A stretch of 24,028 nucleotides of DNA from CAZFDT01 sp964518335 (lineage in GTDB: Bacteria > Planctomycetota > Phycisphaerae > Phycisphaerales > Phycisphaeraceae): assembly GCA_964518335.1 (NCBI GenBank), contig CAZFDT010000076.1, positions 1 through 24,028 on the forward strand, read 5' to 3'. Position 1 is the first letter of the stretch. Each line of letters starts with the position of its first letter. The position numbers were made by a program, and so were the translations under genes. Of the stretch, positions 15,626 through 23,798 are shown one piece after another. The notes beneath the pieces are model-generated. The model did no database searches. It saw nothing but the letters and a program-made list of their open reading frames with translations, and was not told the DNA's origin.

Positions 15626-15667
15626 CAAGCAGGTTGCGTTGCCACGCCGCCGTCGCCACCCATTGGC

Positions 15668-16732
15668 TCATGCCTCATGTCGGGAGACGAAGTGGCCCGG
15701 CTCGCCCTCGACCTCGCGCAGCGGCGGGCGATCCAACAGGCTGTGGCGCGTCACGTACTCGATGCCGGGCTCTTTCATCGCCTCCAACTCCGCCTGTTCC
15801 TCGGCGCTCATCTCGGCGACAAGCCGGCCATCGTCCTTGAGGTAGCTGATCGGCGAGGGCACGTCGCCCAGCAGCATGATGCGCCGTCGCTTGGCGCGTG
15901 GATCGGGCGTCGGCGCGGCGGAGAGCAGCGCGCGGGTATAGGGGTGAAGCGGATTGCGATAGAGCGTGTCACGGTCGGCCAGCTCGACGATGCGGCCCAG
16001 GTACATCACCGCCACGCGGTCGCAGAAATGCTCGACCACCGCCAGGTTGTGGGCGATGAACAGGTACGACAGCCCGAACTCATCTTTCAGGTCGTTGAGC
16101 AGGTTAAGAATCTGCGACTGAATGGACACGTCCAGGGCGGACACCGGCTCATCGCAGACGATGAAGCGAGGCTCCAGGGCCAGTGCTCGCGCGATGCCGA
16201 TGCGCTGCCGCTGCCCGCCGCTGAACTCGTGCGGGTAGCGCCACGCGTGGTCGGGTTCGAGCCCGACGCGCTTGAGCAGCGACTCGACGCGATCGCCCAG
16301 TTCGCTGCCCTTGGCCAGGCGATGCACCTGGATCGGTTCGCCGATGATGCGACCGATGGTCATGCGCGGATTGAGCGATCCGACGGGGTCTTGGAAGATG
16401 ATCTGCATCTGCCGGCGGAGCTGCTTCATCTGCAAGCGATCGGCGGCGAACACCTCCTGACCATCGAAGACGACGCGCCCGGACGTGGCGGGAATCAGTC
16501 GCAGCACGGTGCGACCTACGGTCGATTTGCCGCAGCCCGATTCGCCGACGAGTCCGACGGTTTCGCCGCGGCCGACGGTCAGCGACACGTCATCGACGGC
16601 CTTGACGTAGCCGACAGTCTTTCGCAGCAGCCCTCGTCGCACGGGGAAGTACGTCTTGAGTCGCTCGACTTGCAGCAGCGGCGAATGGACGCTGCCCGGA
16701 GCGGGATGCAACATGGCGGCCGTGGCGGTCAT
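15668..16732 (-). CDS. Dpp/Opp-type ABC transporter ATP-binding protein
   Basis: The 354-residue protein resembles the OppF/DppF ATPases of oligopeptide/dipeptide or oligosaccharide importers. Walker A is GESGCGKST (63-71), the Q-loop is IIFQDP (Q114), the signature is FSGGQRQR (170-177), Walker B is FIVCDEPVSALD, and the H-loop is LFIAHNLAVV (H228). The segment LGDVPSPI marks the oligopeptide-type C-terminal extension. After it the usual Cys-containing zinc-ribbon-like signature is missing and is replaced by YLKDDGRLVAEMSAEEQAE. No permease, partner ATPase or solute-binding protein lies nearby, so its transporter must be encoded elsewhere. TACACT lies 6 nt before the ATG, suggesting a leaderless mRNA. 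Confidence 0.9.
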   Translation of the reverse strand: MTATAAMLHPAPGSVHSPLLQVERLKTYFPVRRGLLRKTVGYVKAVDDVSLTVGRGETVGLVGESGCGKSTVGRTVLRLIPATSGRVVFDGQEVFAADRLQMKQLRRQMQIIFQDPVGSLNPRMTIGRIIGEPIQVHRLAKGSELGDRVESLLKRVGLEPDHAWRYPHEFSGGQRQRIGIARALALEPRFIVCDEPVSALDVSIQSQILNLLNDLKDEFGLSYLFIAHNLAVVEHFCDRVAVMYLGRIVELADRDTLYRNPLHPYTRALLSAAPTPDPRAKRRRIMLLGDVPSPISYLKDDGRLVAEMSAEEQAELEAMKEPGIEYVTRHSLLDRPPLREVEGEPGHFVSRHEA

Positions 16733-16738
16733 GGCATG

Positions 16739-16744
16739 AGTGTA
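16739..16744 (-). promoter_or_regulatory. -10 box of the ABC ATPase gene (leaderless)
   Basis: The minus strand reads TACACT, then CATGCC, then ATG. A start site about 7 nt after the -10 box would fall at or next to the A of the start codon. No Shine-Dalgarno is present. Confidence 0.5.
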
Positions 16745-16765
16745 ACGGCAGGGCGGTCCAAGAAG

Positions 16766-16796
16766 GAAGCCCGCGGAGGAGGTGGCCGCGGGCTTC
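16766..16796 (-). terminator. Strong hairpin terminator of the HtrA gene
   Basis: GAAGCCCGCGG (16766-16776) and CCGCGGGCTTC (16786-16796) form a perfect 11-bp stem with a 9-nt loop, 34 bp after the HtrA stop. On the minus strand the stem is followed by CTTCTTGG, a short pyrimidine-rich tail. It separates htrA from the ABC ATPase promoter. Confidence 0.75.
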
Positions 16797-16830
16797 GGGA
16801 GGAGGAACCGACAGTCCTGCCTTCATGCTT

Positions 16831-18432
16831 CTATTCGCGCATCAGCGCCAGCAGCACGAAGCGAGGCATCCACTCGCCGCTGGGCACACGGTCGAGCACA
16901 GACAGCCGCACGCCGCGGGCCAGATCGTGCTTTTCCAGCTCAGCGACAAGGGCGTTGACAGAATCGACCTTGACGTTCATGACATCAGTGATGATGGTGT
17001 CGCGGGCGATGTCTTGTCCCTGGGCGACGGAGCCCGGTCGCACGCTCAGCACGCGCACGCCTGCCGTGCCCGACGGCAGCTTGAGCTGCTCGATCTCGCG
17101 GGCATCAAGCCCCTTGGCGCCCTGGATGCCCAGCTTCTGCAGCAATTCCATGGCCTGGGCGGTGGCGTCACCGTCGGGGCTGCGCGGCATCGACCGGCCG
17201 GCGGCCATCGGCTCGTCGGGCAGCTCGCCGATCTTCACCTCGGTGGTGATGAGCTTACCCTCGCGGAAGAGTTCAACCCTGAGCGTCGAGCCGGGCTTCT
17301 CGTTGGCCACGCGGTTACGCAGCTCGTCGGCGCTGGTGACGGCCCGATCGTCGATGCGCGTGATGATGTCGCCGCGCTGGAGCCCGGCGTCGGCGGCGGG
17401 TCCGTCGGCGATCGGGTCCTCCACGAGTACGCCCTTGCCGGTGAATCCGAACGTCTCGGCCATCTTCGGGTCCAGGTCCTTGATGAAGATGCCCAGATAG
17501 CCACGGCTGACGCGGCCGTCACGGATGATCTGGTCAGCGATGGAGCGGACCATCTCGACGGGGATGGCAAAGCCCAGGCCGTTGTACGTGCCGGTGGCGG
17601 TGGCGATGGCGGTGTTCATGCCGATGACCTGGCCATAGATGTTGGTCAGAGGCCCGCCGGAGTTGCCGGGGTTGATGGCGGCATCGGTCTGTATGAAGTC
17701 CTCGTAGCCGCCGCCGCCGCGGATGATGCCCAGCCGTCGGCCCTTGCCGCTGACGATGCCCTGGCTCATGGAGAACTCGAAGCGGAAGGGCGAGCCAAAA
17801 GCGAAGACGATGTCGCCCTGCTCAATGGGTTCGCGAGCGATCGTGGCCGGATGGACGTTGCCGCCCTCGATCTTGATGACGGCGATGTCCGTGCGGGGGT
17901 CGGTCTTGACGACCTTGGCGGTGCGTTCGGAACCGTCGTGAAAGCGGACGAGGATCTCATCGGCGATGGCGCCGCCGGGTTTCCGCACGACGTGGTTGTT
18001 GGTGATGATATGGCCCTGGTCGTCATAGACCCACCCGCTGCCGTTGCCGTATGGCCGCAGAGGGTTGTAGCGGTCGAAGTCCTGGCCGTCGGGGGCGGGG
18101 GCCTCGGGCTCGGGCATTTGCGGGGCGTTGGGGCCGAAGAAGCGTTCGAACAGATCGCTGGGCGATGACCGGCCGGCGCCGCGTGCGGCCGACTCTCTGG
18201 CCTTGACTTCGATGTGGACGACGCTGGGCTCGACCACCTCGGCGACTTTGCGGAAGGCGTTGCTCAACTCCGCCAGCGTCGGGTTCTCCGCCAGTTCGGC
18301 CTTGACCAGCAGAATACGCTCATCCGCGTGTGCATGGGCTATCTTCCGCGCCAGCCCCGGCCCGGCCAGCATCACCAGCAGCACCGCCACCAGCAGCACC
18401 AGCGTTGGACCATACCAGCGTATGCGTGACAT
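16831..18432 (-). CDS. HtrA/DegP/DegQ-type serine protease with two PDZ regions
   Basis: The 533-residue protein is a periplasmic or membrane-anchored quality-control protease. An N-terminal hydrophobic segment (VLLVAVLLVMLAGPGLA, residues 11-27) serves as signal or anchor. The trypsin-like domain carries the triad H147 (ITNNHVV), D182 (DPRTDIAVIKI) and S258 (NPGNSGGPL). PDZ1 lies at about 310-400 (YLGIFIKDL, AADAGLQRGDIITRIDD). A second, more divergent PDZ-like region is at about 440-530 (GVRVLSVRPGSVAQGQ). A Pro/Glu-rich loop precedes the protease core. Start ATG 18432 has GAGGAG about 8 nt upstream; the open frame to 18519 has no better start. It is transcribed alone and ends in a strong hairpin. 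Confidence 0.93.
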   Translation of the reverse strand: MSRIRWYGPTLVLLVAVLLVMLAGPGLARKIAHAHADERILLVKAELAENPTLAELSNAFRKVAEVVEPSVVHIEVKARESAARGAGRSSPSDLFERFFGPNAPQMPEPEAPAPDGQDFDRYNPLRPYGNGSGWVYDDQGHIITNNHVVRKPGGAIADEILVRFHDGSERTAKVVKTDPRTDIAVIKIEGGNVHPATIAREPIEQGDIVFAFGSPFRFEFSMSQGIVSGKGRRLGIIRGGGGYEDFIQTDAAINPGNSGGPLTNIYGQVIGMNTAIATATGTYNGLGFAIPVEMVRSIADQIIRDGRVSRGYLGIFIKDLDPKMAETFGFTGKGVLVEDPIADGPAADAGLQRGDIITRIDDRAVTSADELRNRVANEKPGSTLRVELFREGKLITTEVKIGELPDEPMAAGRSMPRSPDGDATAQAMELLQKLGIQGAKGLDAREIEQLKLPSGTAGVRVLSVRPGSVAQGQDIARDTIITDVMNVKVDSVNALVAELEKHDLARGVRLSVLDRVPSGEWMPRFVLLALMRE

Positions 18433-18572
18433 AGGTTTGCTCCTCGTCGTGAAACCATAGCGTTTTGAGTCACTGCCCAGGCCACACTCTCCATGCGGGA
18501 GCGGCGGCCGACACCACAACTATACGCCACCGACGTGATCGGGTTCGCTCGCCTCAAGCTGTGGGGGCCGGA

Positions 18573-19397
18573 TCAGGGCGTGTCGCCAGGGCCGGAGCGT
18601 GCTTTCATCATGCGGCGGACGAGCCAGGCCTGGGCGGAAGGGAAGATGGTCAGCACGCCCAGCCCCACGCGGGTGATGGGGCTGGGCCAGACCTCGGGCC
18701 GGGGCCGGCGCAGGGCGCCGACGATGCGGCGGGCGACGTGGTCGGCGGACTGGAAGGCCCACTTGGGCGTGTTGAGGATAGGGTCTGGCCCGTGCGCCTT
18801 GATGGACACGTCGAAGAACGCGGTGCGTGTGCCGGTGGGATGAACCGAGGTGACGGGCACTCGTCGAGCGTGAAGCTCGGCGCGCATGGCGCAGGCGATG
18901 GCGTCCTGGGCGGCCTTGGTGGCGGCGTAGAAGCCGTACATCGGCGGGCTGATTTCGCTGGCCGAGCTGCTGCAGATCACTACGTGCGGCTGATTGCTGG
19001 TGGCCAGCATGACCGGCACGCCAAGGCGCAGGAAGCGGAACGTGCCCCAGAAATTGGTTTCGAACATGGCGCGGGCCTGGGCTTCGTCGGTGTCGAGAAC
19101 GGGGGCGACGACGCCGTAGCCCGCGTTGGCGTAGAGCACGTCGATGCGGCCGAAGGCGTCGCGCGTGGCGTCCACGAGCCGGCGCACATCGGCGTCATGA
19201 TCGACGTTGCAGGCAGTCGCCAGGGCGCGACGGCCCAACGCTTCGACCTGCGCGGCGATGGCCTGCACCTTGTCCACGCGCCGCCCGCCCAGGGCTACGT
19301 GCATGCCGGCGCGGGCACAGGCCATCGCCGTGGCGGCGCCGATGCCCGTCCCGCCTCCGGTGATGACAATCACCCGATCACGTAAGTCGCGGGGCAT
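18573..19397 (-). CDS. Short-chain dehydrogenase/reductase (SDR)
   Basis: The 274-residue classical SDR has the cofactor loop TGGGTGIG (13-20), NAG (91-93) and the catalytic YAATK (Y157, K161), preceded by a Ser-rich strand (ICSSSASEIS). GRR after the second strand hints at NADP preference. The C-terminal part (HPTGTRTAFFDV, then a segment ending in a basic/hydrophobic tail LTIFPSAQAWLVRRMMK) resembles SDRs that may be membrane-associated. The substrate is unknown. It is divergent from pyrE. Start ATG 19397 has TACACT 6 nt upstream and no Shine-Dalgarno; the longer open frame to 19463 runs through the promoter. Confidence 0.9.
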   Translation of the reverse strand: MPRDLRDRVIVITGGGTGIGAATAMACARAGMHVALGGRRVDKVQAIAAQVEALGRRALATACNVDHDADVRRLVDATRDAFGRIDVLYANAGYGVVAPVLDTDEAQARAMFETNFWGTFRFLRLGVPVMLATSNQPHVVICSSSASEISPPMYGFYAATKAAQDAIACAMRAELHARRVPVTSVHPTGTRTAFFDVSIKAHGPDPILNTPKWAFQSADHVARRIVGALRRPRPEVWPSPITRVGLGVLTIFPSAQAWLVRRMMKARSGPGDTP

Positions 19398-19403
19398 GAT
19401 GCG

Positions 19404-19409
19404 AGTGTA
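19404..19409 (-). promoter_or_regulatory. -10 box of the SDR gene (leaderless)
   Basis: The minus strand reads TACACT, CGCATC, ATG. The 6-nt gap leaves no room for a ribosome binding site. A TTGACG lies further upstream (19434-19439), but at 24 bp it is too far for a standard -35. Confidence 0.5.
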
Positions 19410-19477
19410 CCGCGCCAAGCACCCGGGCCTCGGCGTCAAAGACGCGGCTTGACCACTCACCACTCACCACACACCGA

Positions 19478-19483
19478 TATACT
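19478..19483 (+). promoter_or_regulatory. -10 box of pyrE (leaderless)
   Basis: CGATATACTC contains TATACT ending 7 nt before the ATG at 19491. The same CGATATACTC, at the same distance, precedes galM. A TTGACC at 19449-19454 is 23 bp away. The stretch between is a CCACTCA tandem repeat. Confidence 0.55.
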
Positions 19484-19490
19484 CTGCCCC

Positions 19491-20015
19491 ATGACTGACG
19501 CACAACTTATCGCGCGCATCCGTGACGTGGCGCTATTGCACGGCGATTTCACGCTGCGCTCGGGACGCAAGAGCAAGTATTACCTGGACAAGTATCTCTT
19601 CGAGACGCAGCCGGACATCCTGCGCGAGCTGGGCAAGCGGTTTGCCAAGCATGTTGCGCCCCAAGTGACGCGCCTGGCCGGGCCCGAGCTGGGGGGGATT
19701 CCCCTCGTGACTGCCACGGCGATGCAGACTGGGCTGCCCATGGTTCTGATCCGCAACGCCAGGAAAGACTACGGCACCGCCAAGCAGTTCGAGGGCGTGA
19801 TCAACAAGGGCGACACGGTCCTCATCACCGAAGACATCGCCACGACCGGCGGTCAGTCGCTCGAGGCGGCGCGCATGCTGCGCGACATGGGCGTGACAGT
19901 CGCCAAGATCGTCGTCGTGATCGATCGCCAGGAGGGCGCGCGCGAGAACATCGAGAAAGAAGGCTTCGCCTTCGCGTCGCTGTTCACCAAAAGCGATCTG
20001 GGGATCAGTGAATGA
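19491..20015 (+). CDS. pyrE: Orotate phosphoribosyltransferase
   Basis: The 174-residue protein catalyses orotate plus PRPP to OMP in cytosolic pyrimidine synthesis. It has FTLRSGRKSKYYLDKY near the start (orotate/PRPP contacts), AGPELGGIPL, RKDYGTAKQFEG (the flexible catalytic loop) and the PRPP-binding motif VLITEDIATTGGQSLEAA (109-126). Length is at the short end for the family but all motifs are present. The start is ATG 19491; the earlier in-frame ATG at 19449 lies upstream of the -10 box. It is a single gene, convergent with the GH-O glycosidase, whose stop is only 27 bp away. Confidence 0.95.
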   Translation: MTDAQLIARIRDVALLHGDFTLRSGRKSKYYLDKYLFETQPDILRELGKRFAKHVAPQVTRLAGPELGGIPLVTATAMQTGLPMVLIRNARKDYGTAKQFEGVINKGDTVLITEDIATTGGQSLEAARMLRDMGVTVAKIVVVIDRQEGARENIEKEGFAFASLFTKSDLGISE

Positions 20016-20042
20016 CCCGATTGCCTTCGGCCGATGAGGGCT

Positions 20043-22307
20043 TCACCCAATCAGTTCGGTTTCACGCTTGGGCTGTTGGCCGTGGATGATGACGGGGTCG
20101 ATGGCGCCCTCGATGGTGGCGTTGCCGTGCTGATCGACGACGCAGACGGGGATTTTGCCGGCTTTCCAGTCGGCGAGAGGGAGCAGGGGCCAGCGCTGGC
20201 GGTGGTTACGGTCGGGCTCGACGGTGATGTAGGCTCCGCCGGGGGCCAGGCGGTCGATGATGAGGCGGGGGTGGGCCAGGAAGTACCCGATGCTGGTGAT
20301 GCCTCGGGGGTAGAAGCAGAGGTTGTTGTTGATGTAGGTGTCGATGAAGCCTTTGGAGGCTTCAAACGTGTTGCTCATGACCTGCAGGTCCCAGTAGAGC
20401 TGGGCGTAGGTGGGGCCGGCCATGCCCATGTACCGGGCCAGATGATCGCGCCACAGGTTCTGCGACACCCAGACGTTTTCCGGCTCGAAGGAAGTGTGGC
20501 CGCAACCGTATCGGCTCATGCACTCGCGGTAGCCGGCGATCAGGTCGTTGATGAGCCGATCGCTGCTGAGCAGCGGTGGCTGGCCGATCATCATGGGCAA
20601 CAGCAGCGCGTTGCCGGTGTAGATCGACACCGCGTCCCAGCCGTCGATCGTATCGCTTGTGAGCGGCTTGCCCGTCCACACGTCGGTCATACCGACCGCC
20701 GACCGATCCACGCACACCGCGTAATGGTCGCCCAGCCAGGCGTTGAGTTCGACCATGCGCAGGTCGGCCTCGTAGCGCCGCTCGTAGCGCTGCGCGTCGT
20801 CTTCCCGGCCGCAACGAGTCAGCAGGTCCACCGCGGCGCGAATCGCCGCGATGCGCTTCACCGCCAGGTAGGTCTGCTTCCGCGCGTACTGCGTCGCCGG
20901 GCTGGCGTCGTCGATCGTGTTGGCCACGCCCTCGGTGGGGAAGCCCGACCGGTCGGTGTCGGTCCACAATAGATACCGCGCGAGCTGGTCGATCAGGCCC
21001 GTGTGACGCCGGGCGATCGCCAGGTCGCCGGTCCAGTGCGAATACGCCTGCAGCAGCAGCAGGTAGTTGCAGTTTTCTTCGACCTCCATCGGATGCGGGT
21101 ACGCCTGGCCCGTCACGCGCGTGGCGGCGCCCATGTCGTGGCTCAGGTACACGCCGTTCGACGTCGCGTGCGCCGTGACGTGCCCAGCCCACTGGTCAAA
21201 CTGCATCGCCAGGAGCTGAGGCCACAACGTCAGGTACAGCAGCGCCACGTTGTACTCCACGTCAATCGTCGAGTGGAACAGGCAATTGCCCTCCCACACG
21301 CTGAACCATGGATCGAGCTGCGTCACGTCGCGGATGCCACCCTTGAATTGCCGCGGCTCAATGTCGCACCAGAACGTATTGCTCAGCCAGTTCTGAAAGC
21401 TCTGGTTGATGAGATGGCGCTGGCTCTGGTTGATCGGGGCCTGCTCGATCACCTTCTCGAAGCGGCGGGAGTAGGCCAGCTTCTCATCGCGCTCGTCGAT
21501 GGCCTCGCCGATCACCTCATCCAGGCTCGACCACTCGCGCAGGTAACGGAAGCGCGCGTCGCGGATCGTCTCGGGCTGGTCGCCCGGACCCACCTGCAGC
21601 ACTGCATCGCCACAGAACGCGGCCCAGACCAGCCGCCATTTCGTTCCGCTGCCCGACGGCGTCACCGGGATGTCGAGCATCAGCCCGTCGCCGTCGGCGG
21701 TGGGCTCGCAACCGCTATTGAGGCTGACGATCCGCTCGGCGACTTTGACCCGACGCGCGTCGGCGGTGTCGCGCTTCGACTCGTGAGTGTGATCCAGCCG
21801 TGGCGTCAGCGACGTCTCGTACGCCAGATCGATGCGCCCCCGATCGCCGTCGATCGCGGTCGTGATCTGCGTGTCCGGGCGCTGCAGTCGAATGAACAGC
21901 CGTACGCTCCGCGGCGTCGGCGCCTGCTGCGGGGTCCAACGCACCCGGCCGACCGGGTTCACACGCATCTCCAGGTAGATCGCCGGCATGATGCACAGCC
22001 GCTCATCCTGCGGATAGAACACGCTGTGAATGTTGAACTCGAATCGTAGCCGGTACTTTTCGCTGTAGCCGCGATACGTGATCGAATTGACGCGATCGAA
22101 CTGCTCGCAATTGAACAGTGTGATGCCGCGCGTCGTGAAGGGCAGCACGCGGTCGGTTCCGTCCGGCTCGGCCAGCCCCACCATCAGGTCCATCGGCGCA
22201 TCGAGAAACCGCCCCAGCGCCGAGTGCATCACCCGCCGATGATACGGCTCCAACAGGAGGCTGAATCGGCTGCCCAGCCGCGCGATCGTCCATGTCATCA
22301 ACTGCAC
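20043..22307 (-). CDS. Clan GH-O-like glycoside hydrolase (GH52/GH116-related)
   Basis: The 754-residue protein has an N-terminal beta-sandwich (about 1-260) and a C-terminal (alpha/alpha)6 barrel (about 290-750). From memory of GH52 beta-xylosidases, four blocks correspond. WEGNCLFHSTIDVEYN matches the nucleophile region (E339 candidate), YLSHDMGAATRV matches the THDMG block, NTIDDASPATQYARKQTYLA matches the acid/base region (D466 candidate), and CFYPRGITSIGY matches the C-terminal YPRG block. It probably hydrolyses beta-linked glycosides. No signal peptide is visible, so it is likely cytoplasmic. The chosen start is GTG 22307 with AAGGA 7 nt upstream and TATAGT further up; ATG 22298 is the alternative. 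It is divergent from galM. The family link is by eye and needs a profile search. Confidence 0.7.
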   Translation of the reverse strand: MQLMTWTIARLGSRFSLLLEPYHRRVMHSALGRFLDAPMDLMVGLAEPDGTDRVLPFTTRGITLFNCEQFDRVNSITYRGYSEKYRLRFEFNIHSVFYPQDERLCIMPAIYLEMRVNPVGRVRWTPQQAPTPRSVRLFIRLQRPDTQITTAIDGDRGRIDLAYETSLTPRLDHTHESKRDTADARRVKVAERIVSLNSGCEPTADGDGLMLDIPVTPSGSGTKWRLVWAAFCGDAVLQVGPGDQPETIRDARFRYLREWSSLDEVIGEAIDERDEKLAYSRRFEKVIEQAPINQSQRHLINQSFQNWLSNTFWCDIEPRQFKGGIRDVTQLDPWFSVWEGNCLFHSTIDVEYNVALLYLTLWPQLLAMQFDQWAGHVTAHATSNGVYLSHDMGAATRVTGQAYPHPMEVEENCNYLLLLQAYSHWTGDLAIARRHTGLIDQLARYLLWTDTDRSGFPTEGVANTIDDASPATQYARKQTYLAVKRIAAIRAAVDLLTRCGREDDAQRYERRYEADLRMVELNAWLGDHYAVCVDRSAVGMTDVWTGKPLTSDTIDGWDAVSIYTGNALLLPMMIGQPPLLSSDRLINDLIAGYRECMSRYGCGHTSFEPENVWVSQNLWRDHLARYMGMAGPTYAQLYWDLQVMSNTFEASKGFIDTYINNNLCFYPRGITSIGYFLAHPRLIIDRLAPGGAYITVEPDRNHRQRWPLLPLADWKAGKIPVCVVDQHGNATIEGAIDPVIIHGQQPKRETELIG

Positions 22308-22329
22308 GACGATATCCTTGGTCCCGAAG

Positions 22330-22335
22330 ACTATA
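22330..22335 (-). promoter_or_regulatory. -10 box of the GH-O glycosidase gene
   Basis: The minus strand has TATAGT. Transcription starting about 7 nt later would leave a leader of roughly 16 nt carrying AAGGA (22315-22319) before the GTG at 22307. No good -35 is visible. Confidence 0.4.
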
Positions 22336-22377
22336 TTGTGCAGGATTATGCCCGCAGCGCCAACTCCGCGCGCCTCG

Positions 22378-22387
22378 CCACGCGTGG
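22378..22387. repeat. Copy of the CCACGCGTGG palindrome
   Basis: This copy lies in the galM/GH-O divergent spacer and extends to the 12-mer GCCACGCGTGGC. Other copies are at 4412-4421, 16241-16250 and 23230-23239. Confidence 0.5.
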
Positions 22388-22415
22388 CACGTCGGCGCGA
22401 CGCCTGTCGCAGCGA

Positions 22416-22421
22416 TATACT
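22416..22421 (+). promoter_or_regulatory. -10 box of galM (leaderless)
   Basis: CGATATACTC contains TATACT ending 7 nt before the ATG at 22429, the same arrangement as pyrE. No Shine-Dalgarno is present. Confidence 0.55.
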
Positions 22422-22428
22422 CAACGCT

Positions 22429-23547
22429 ATGACTGCCAGCATTGACGTGCAGACGTGGGGCCGCATTGACGGCAGGGACGTCAAGCTCTTCACACTCGCC
22501 GCCGGTGATCTGATGATGAAGGTCACCAACTACGGCTGCATCATCACCGAACTGCACGCGCCAGACCGCTGTGGTAAGCGCGACGACATCGTGCTGGGCT
22601 TCGACAGCCTCGACGGCTATATCGCCGGGCACCCCTACTTCGGCGCCATTGTCGGCCGCTGCGCCAACCGCATCGCCGCCGGTCGCTTCGATTTGGCCGG
22701 CCGCACCCACCAGTTGGCCAGAAACGAAAAGGACCGCCACCACCTCCACGGCGGCGTCAAGGGCTTCGACAAGCACGTGTGGAACGCCGCGACGCGCAAG
22801 GTCGCTGGCGGCGTCGCGCTGCAGTTGTCCCGCACCTCCCCCGACGGCGAGGAAAACTATCCCGGGCAGGTCGCCGCCAGAGTCGTCTATACCCTCACCT
22901 GTGACAATGAGCTCAAGGTCGTCATGACCGCCCGCACCACCGCGACCACGATCGTCAACCTCGCCCAGCACACCTATTGGAACCTGGCCGGCCACGCCAG
23001 CGGCGATATCAAACGACACGAGCTCACCCTCCACGCCGATCGCTACACGCCCTGCGACCTCACACTCGTCCCCACCGGCCAAGTCGCGCCCGTCGCCCGC
23101 ACGCCCTTCGACTTCCTCAACCCCAAGCCCATCGGACGCGACCTCATCCACGTCGGCGACAACCCCCGCGGCTACGACACCAACTTCATCATCACCCCTG
23201 GATTCCCTGCCACTGCGAGTGCCTCCGCCCCACGCGTGGCGGACGCAGCGCAGCCGCCCCTGCCTACCAACGGAAAACTGCGACCCTGCGCCCTCGTCCA
23301 CGACCCCGCCACCGGCCGCACGCTCCAACTCCTCACCGACCAGCCCGGCGTCCAACTCTACACCGGCAACTTCCTCGACGGCTCCCTCAGCGGCAAGTGC
23401 AACACCCACTACCACCCCTACCAGGCATTCTGCCTCGAAACCCAGCACTTCCCCGACGCCATCCACCACCGCGACTTCCCCACCCCGATCCTCCACCCCA
23501 CCCAGACTTACCGCCACACGATGCTGCATCGCTTGGGCGTGCGGTAG
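22429..23547 (+). CDS. galM: Aldose 1-epimerase (galactose mutarotase)
   Basis: The 372-residue cytosolic enzyme interconverts alpha and beta anomers of glucose, galactose and related sugars. Family signatures: TNYGCIITEL, GRCANRI (76-82), HLHGG (about 105), NLAQHTYWNLAGH with the catalytic His at about 181, GYDTNF (D250), GVQLYTGNFLDG, and ALETQ-type CLETQHFPDA with the catalytic base E337. A stretch of about 24 residues (258-281, GFPATASASAPRVADAAQPP) between GYDTNFII and the NGKLRP strand is longer than usual and contains the CCACGCGTGG palindrome, so it may be an inserted element kept in frame. The start is ATG 22429, divergent from the GH-O glycosidase. Confidence 0.93.
   Translation: MTASIDVQTWGRIDGRDVKLFTLAAGDLMMKVTNYGCIITELHAPDRCGKRDDIVLGFDSLDGYIAGHPYFGAIVGRCANRIAAGRFDLAGRTHQLARNEKDRHHLHGGVKGFDKHVWNAATRKVAGGVALQLSRTSPDGEENYPGQVAARVVYTLTCDNELKVVMTARTTATTIVNLAQHTYWNLAGHASGDIKRHELTLHADRYTPCDLTLVPTGQVAPVARTPFDFLNPKPIGRDLIHVGDNPRGYDTNFIITPGFPATASASAPRVADAAQPPLPTNGKLRPCALVHDPATGRTLQLLTDQPGVQLYTGNFLDGSLSGKCNTHYHPYQAFCLETQHFPDAIHHRDFPTPILHPTQTYRHTMLHRLGVR
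23230..23239. repeat. CCACGCGTGG palindrome inside galM
   Basis: It is flanked by CCGCC on the left and CGGAC on the right, giving a longer imperfect inverted repeat that encodes SAPRVAD in the GalM insertion loop. Confidence 0.5.
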
Positions 23548-23763
23548 GTCCGAGCCCGGCGATGGACCTTTGGACCTACGGCCACGATCCGGCTATTCCG
23601 TTTTGCATGGCCCACGGCTTTCCTCCGTGCTCGCCATCGCGGCGTGAGGGTGTTCGGTGAGTCATGCAGCCGAACGTCCCTCTGACCGCGATTCCACGCC
23701 GCGGCGACCGATTCGCGCCAACGGGCACAGGACTCGCGCCCTGCGCGATTCAGATGGGTGAGG

Positions 23764-23792
23764 TTGCCCCCGGTCTGCAAGTCGAGTAGGAT
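23764..23792 (+). promoter_or_regulatory. Likely promoter of tRNA-Ile
   Basis: TTGCCC (23764-23769), a 17-bp spacer and TAGGAT (23787-23792) face the tRNA, about 80 nt upstream of its mature 5' end. GATACATT overlaps the -10 and could be an alternative. Confidence 0.45.
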
Positions 23793-23798
23793 ACATTG

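Noticed and set aside
15146..17500. 784-codon plus-strand frame crossing the SprT-like, ABC and HtrA genes
   Set aside because: It overlaps three genes with clear motifs in other frames and has none itself.
22003..23529. 508-codon minus-strand frame opposite galM
   Set aside because: Val/Gly/Ala-rich shadow of galM; no start signal or family motif.
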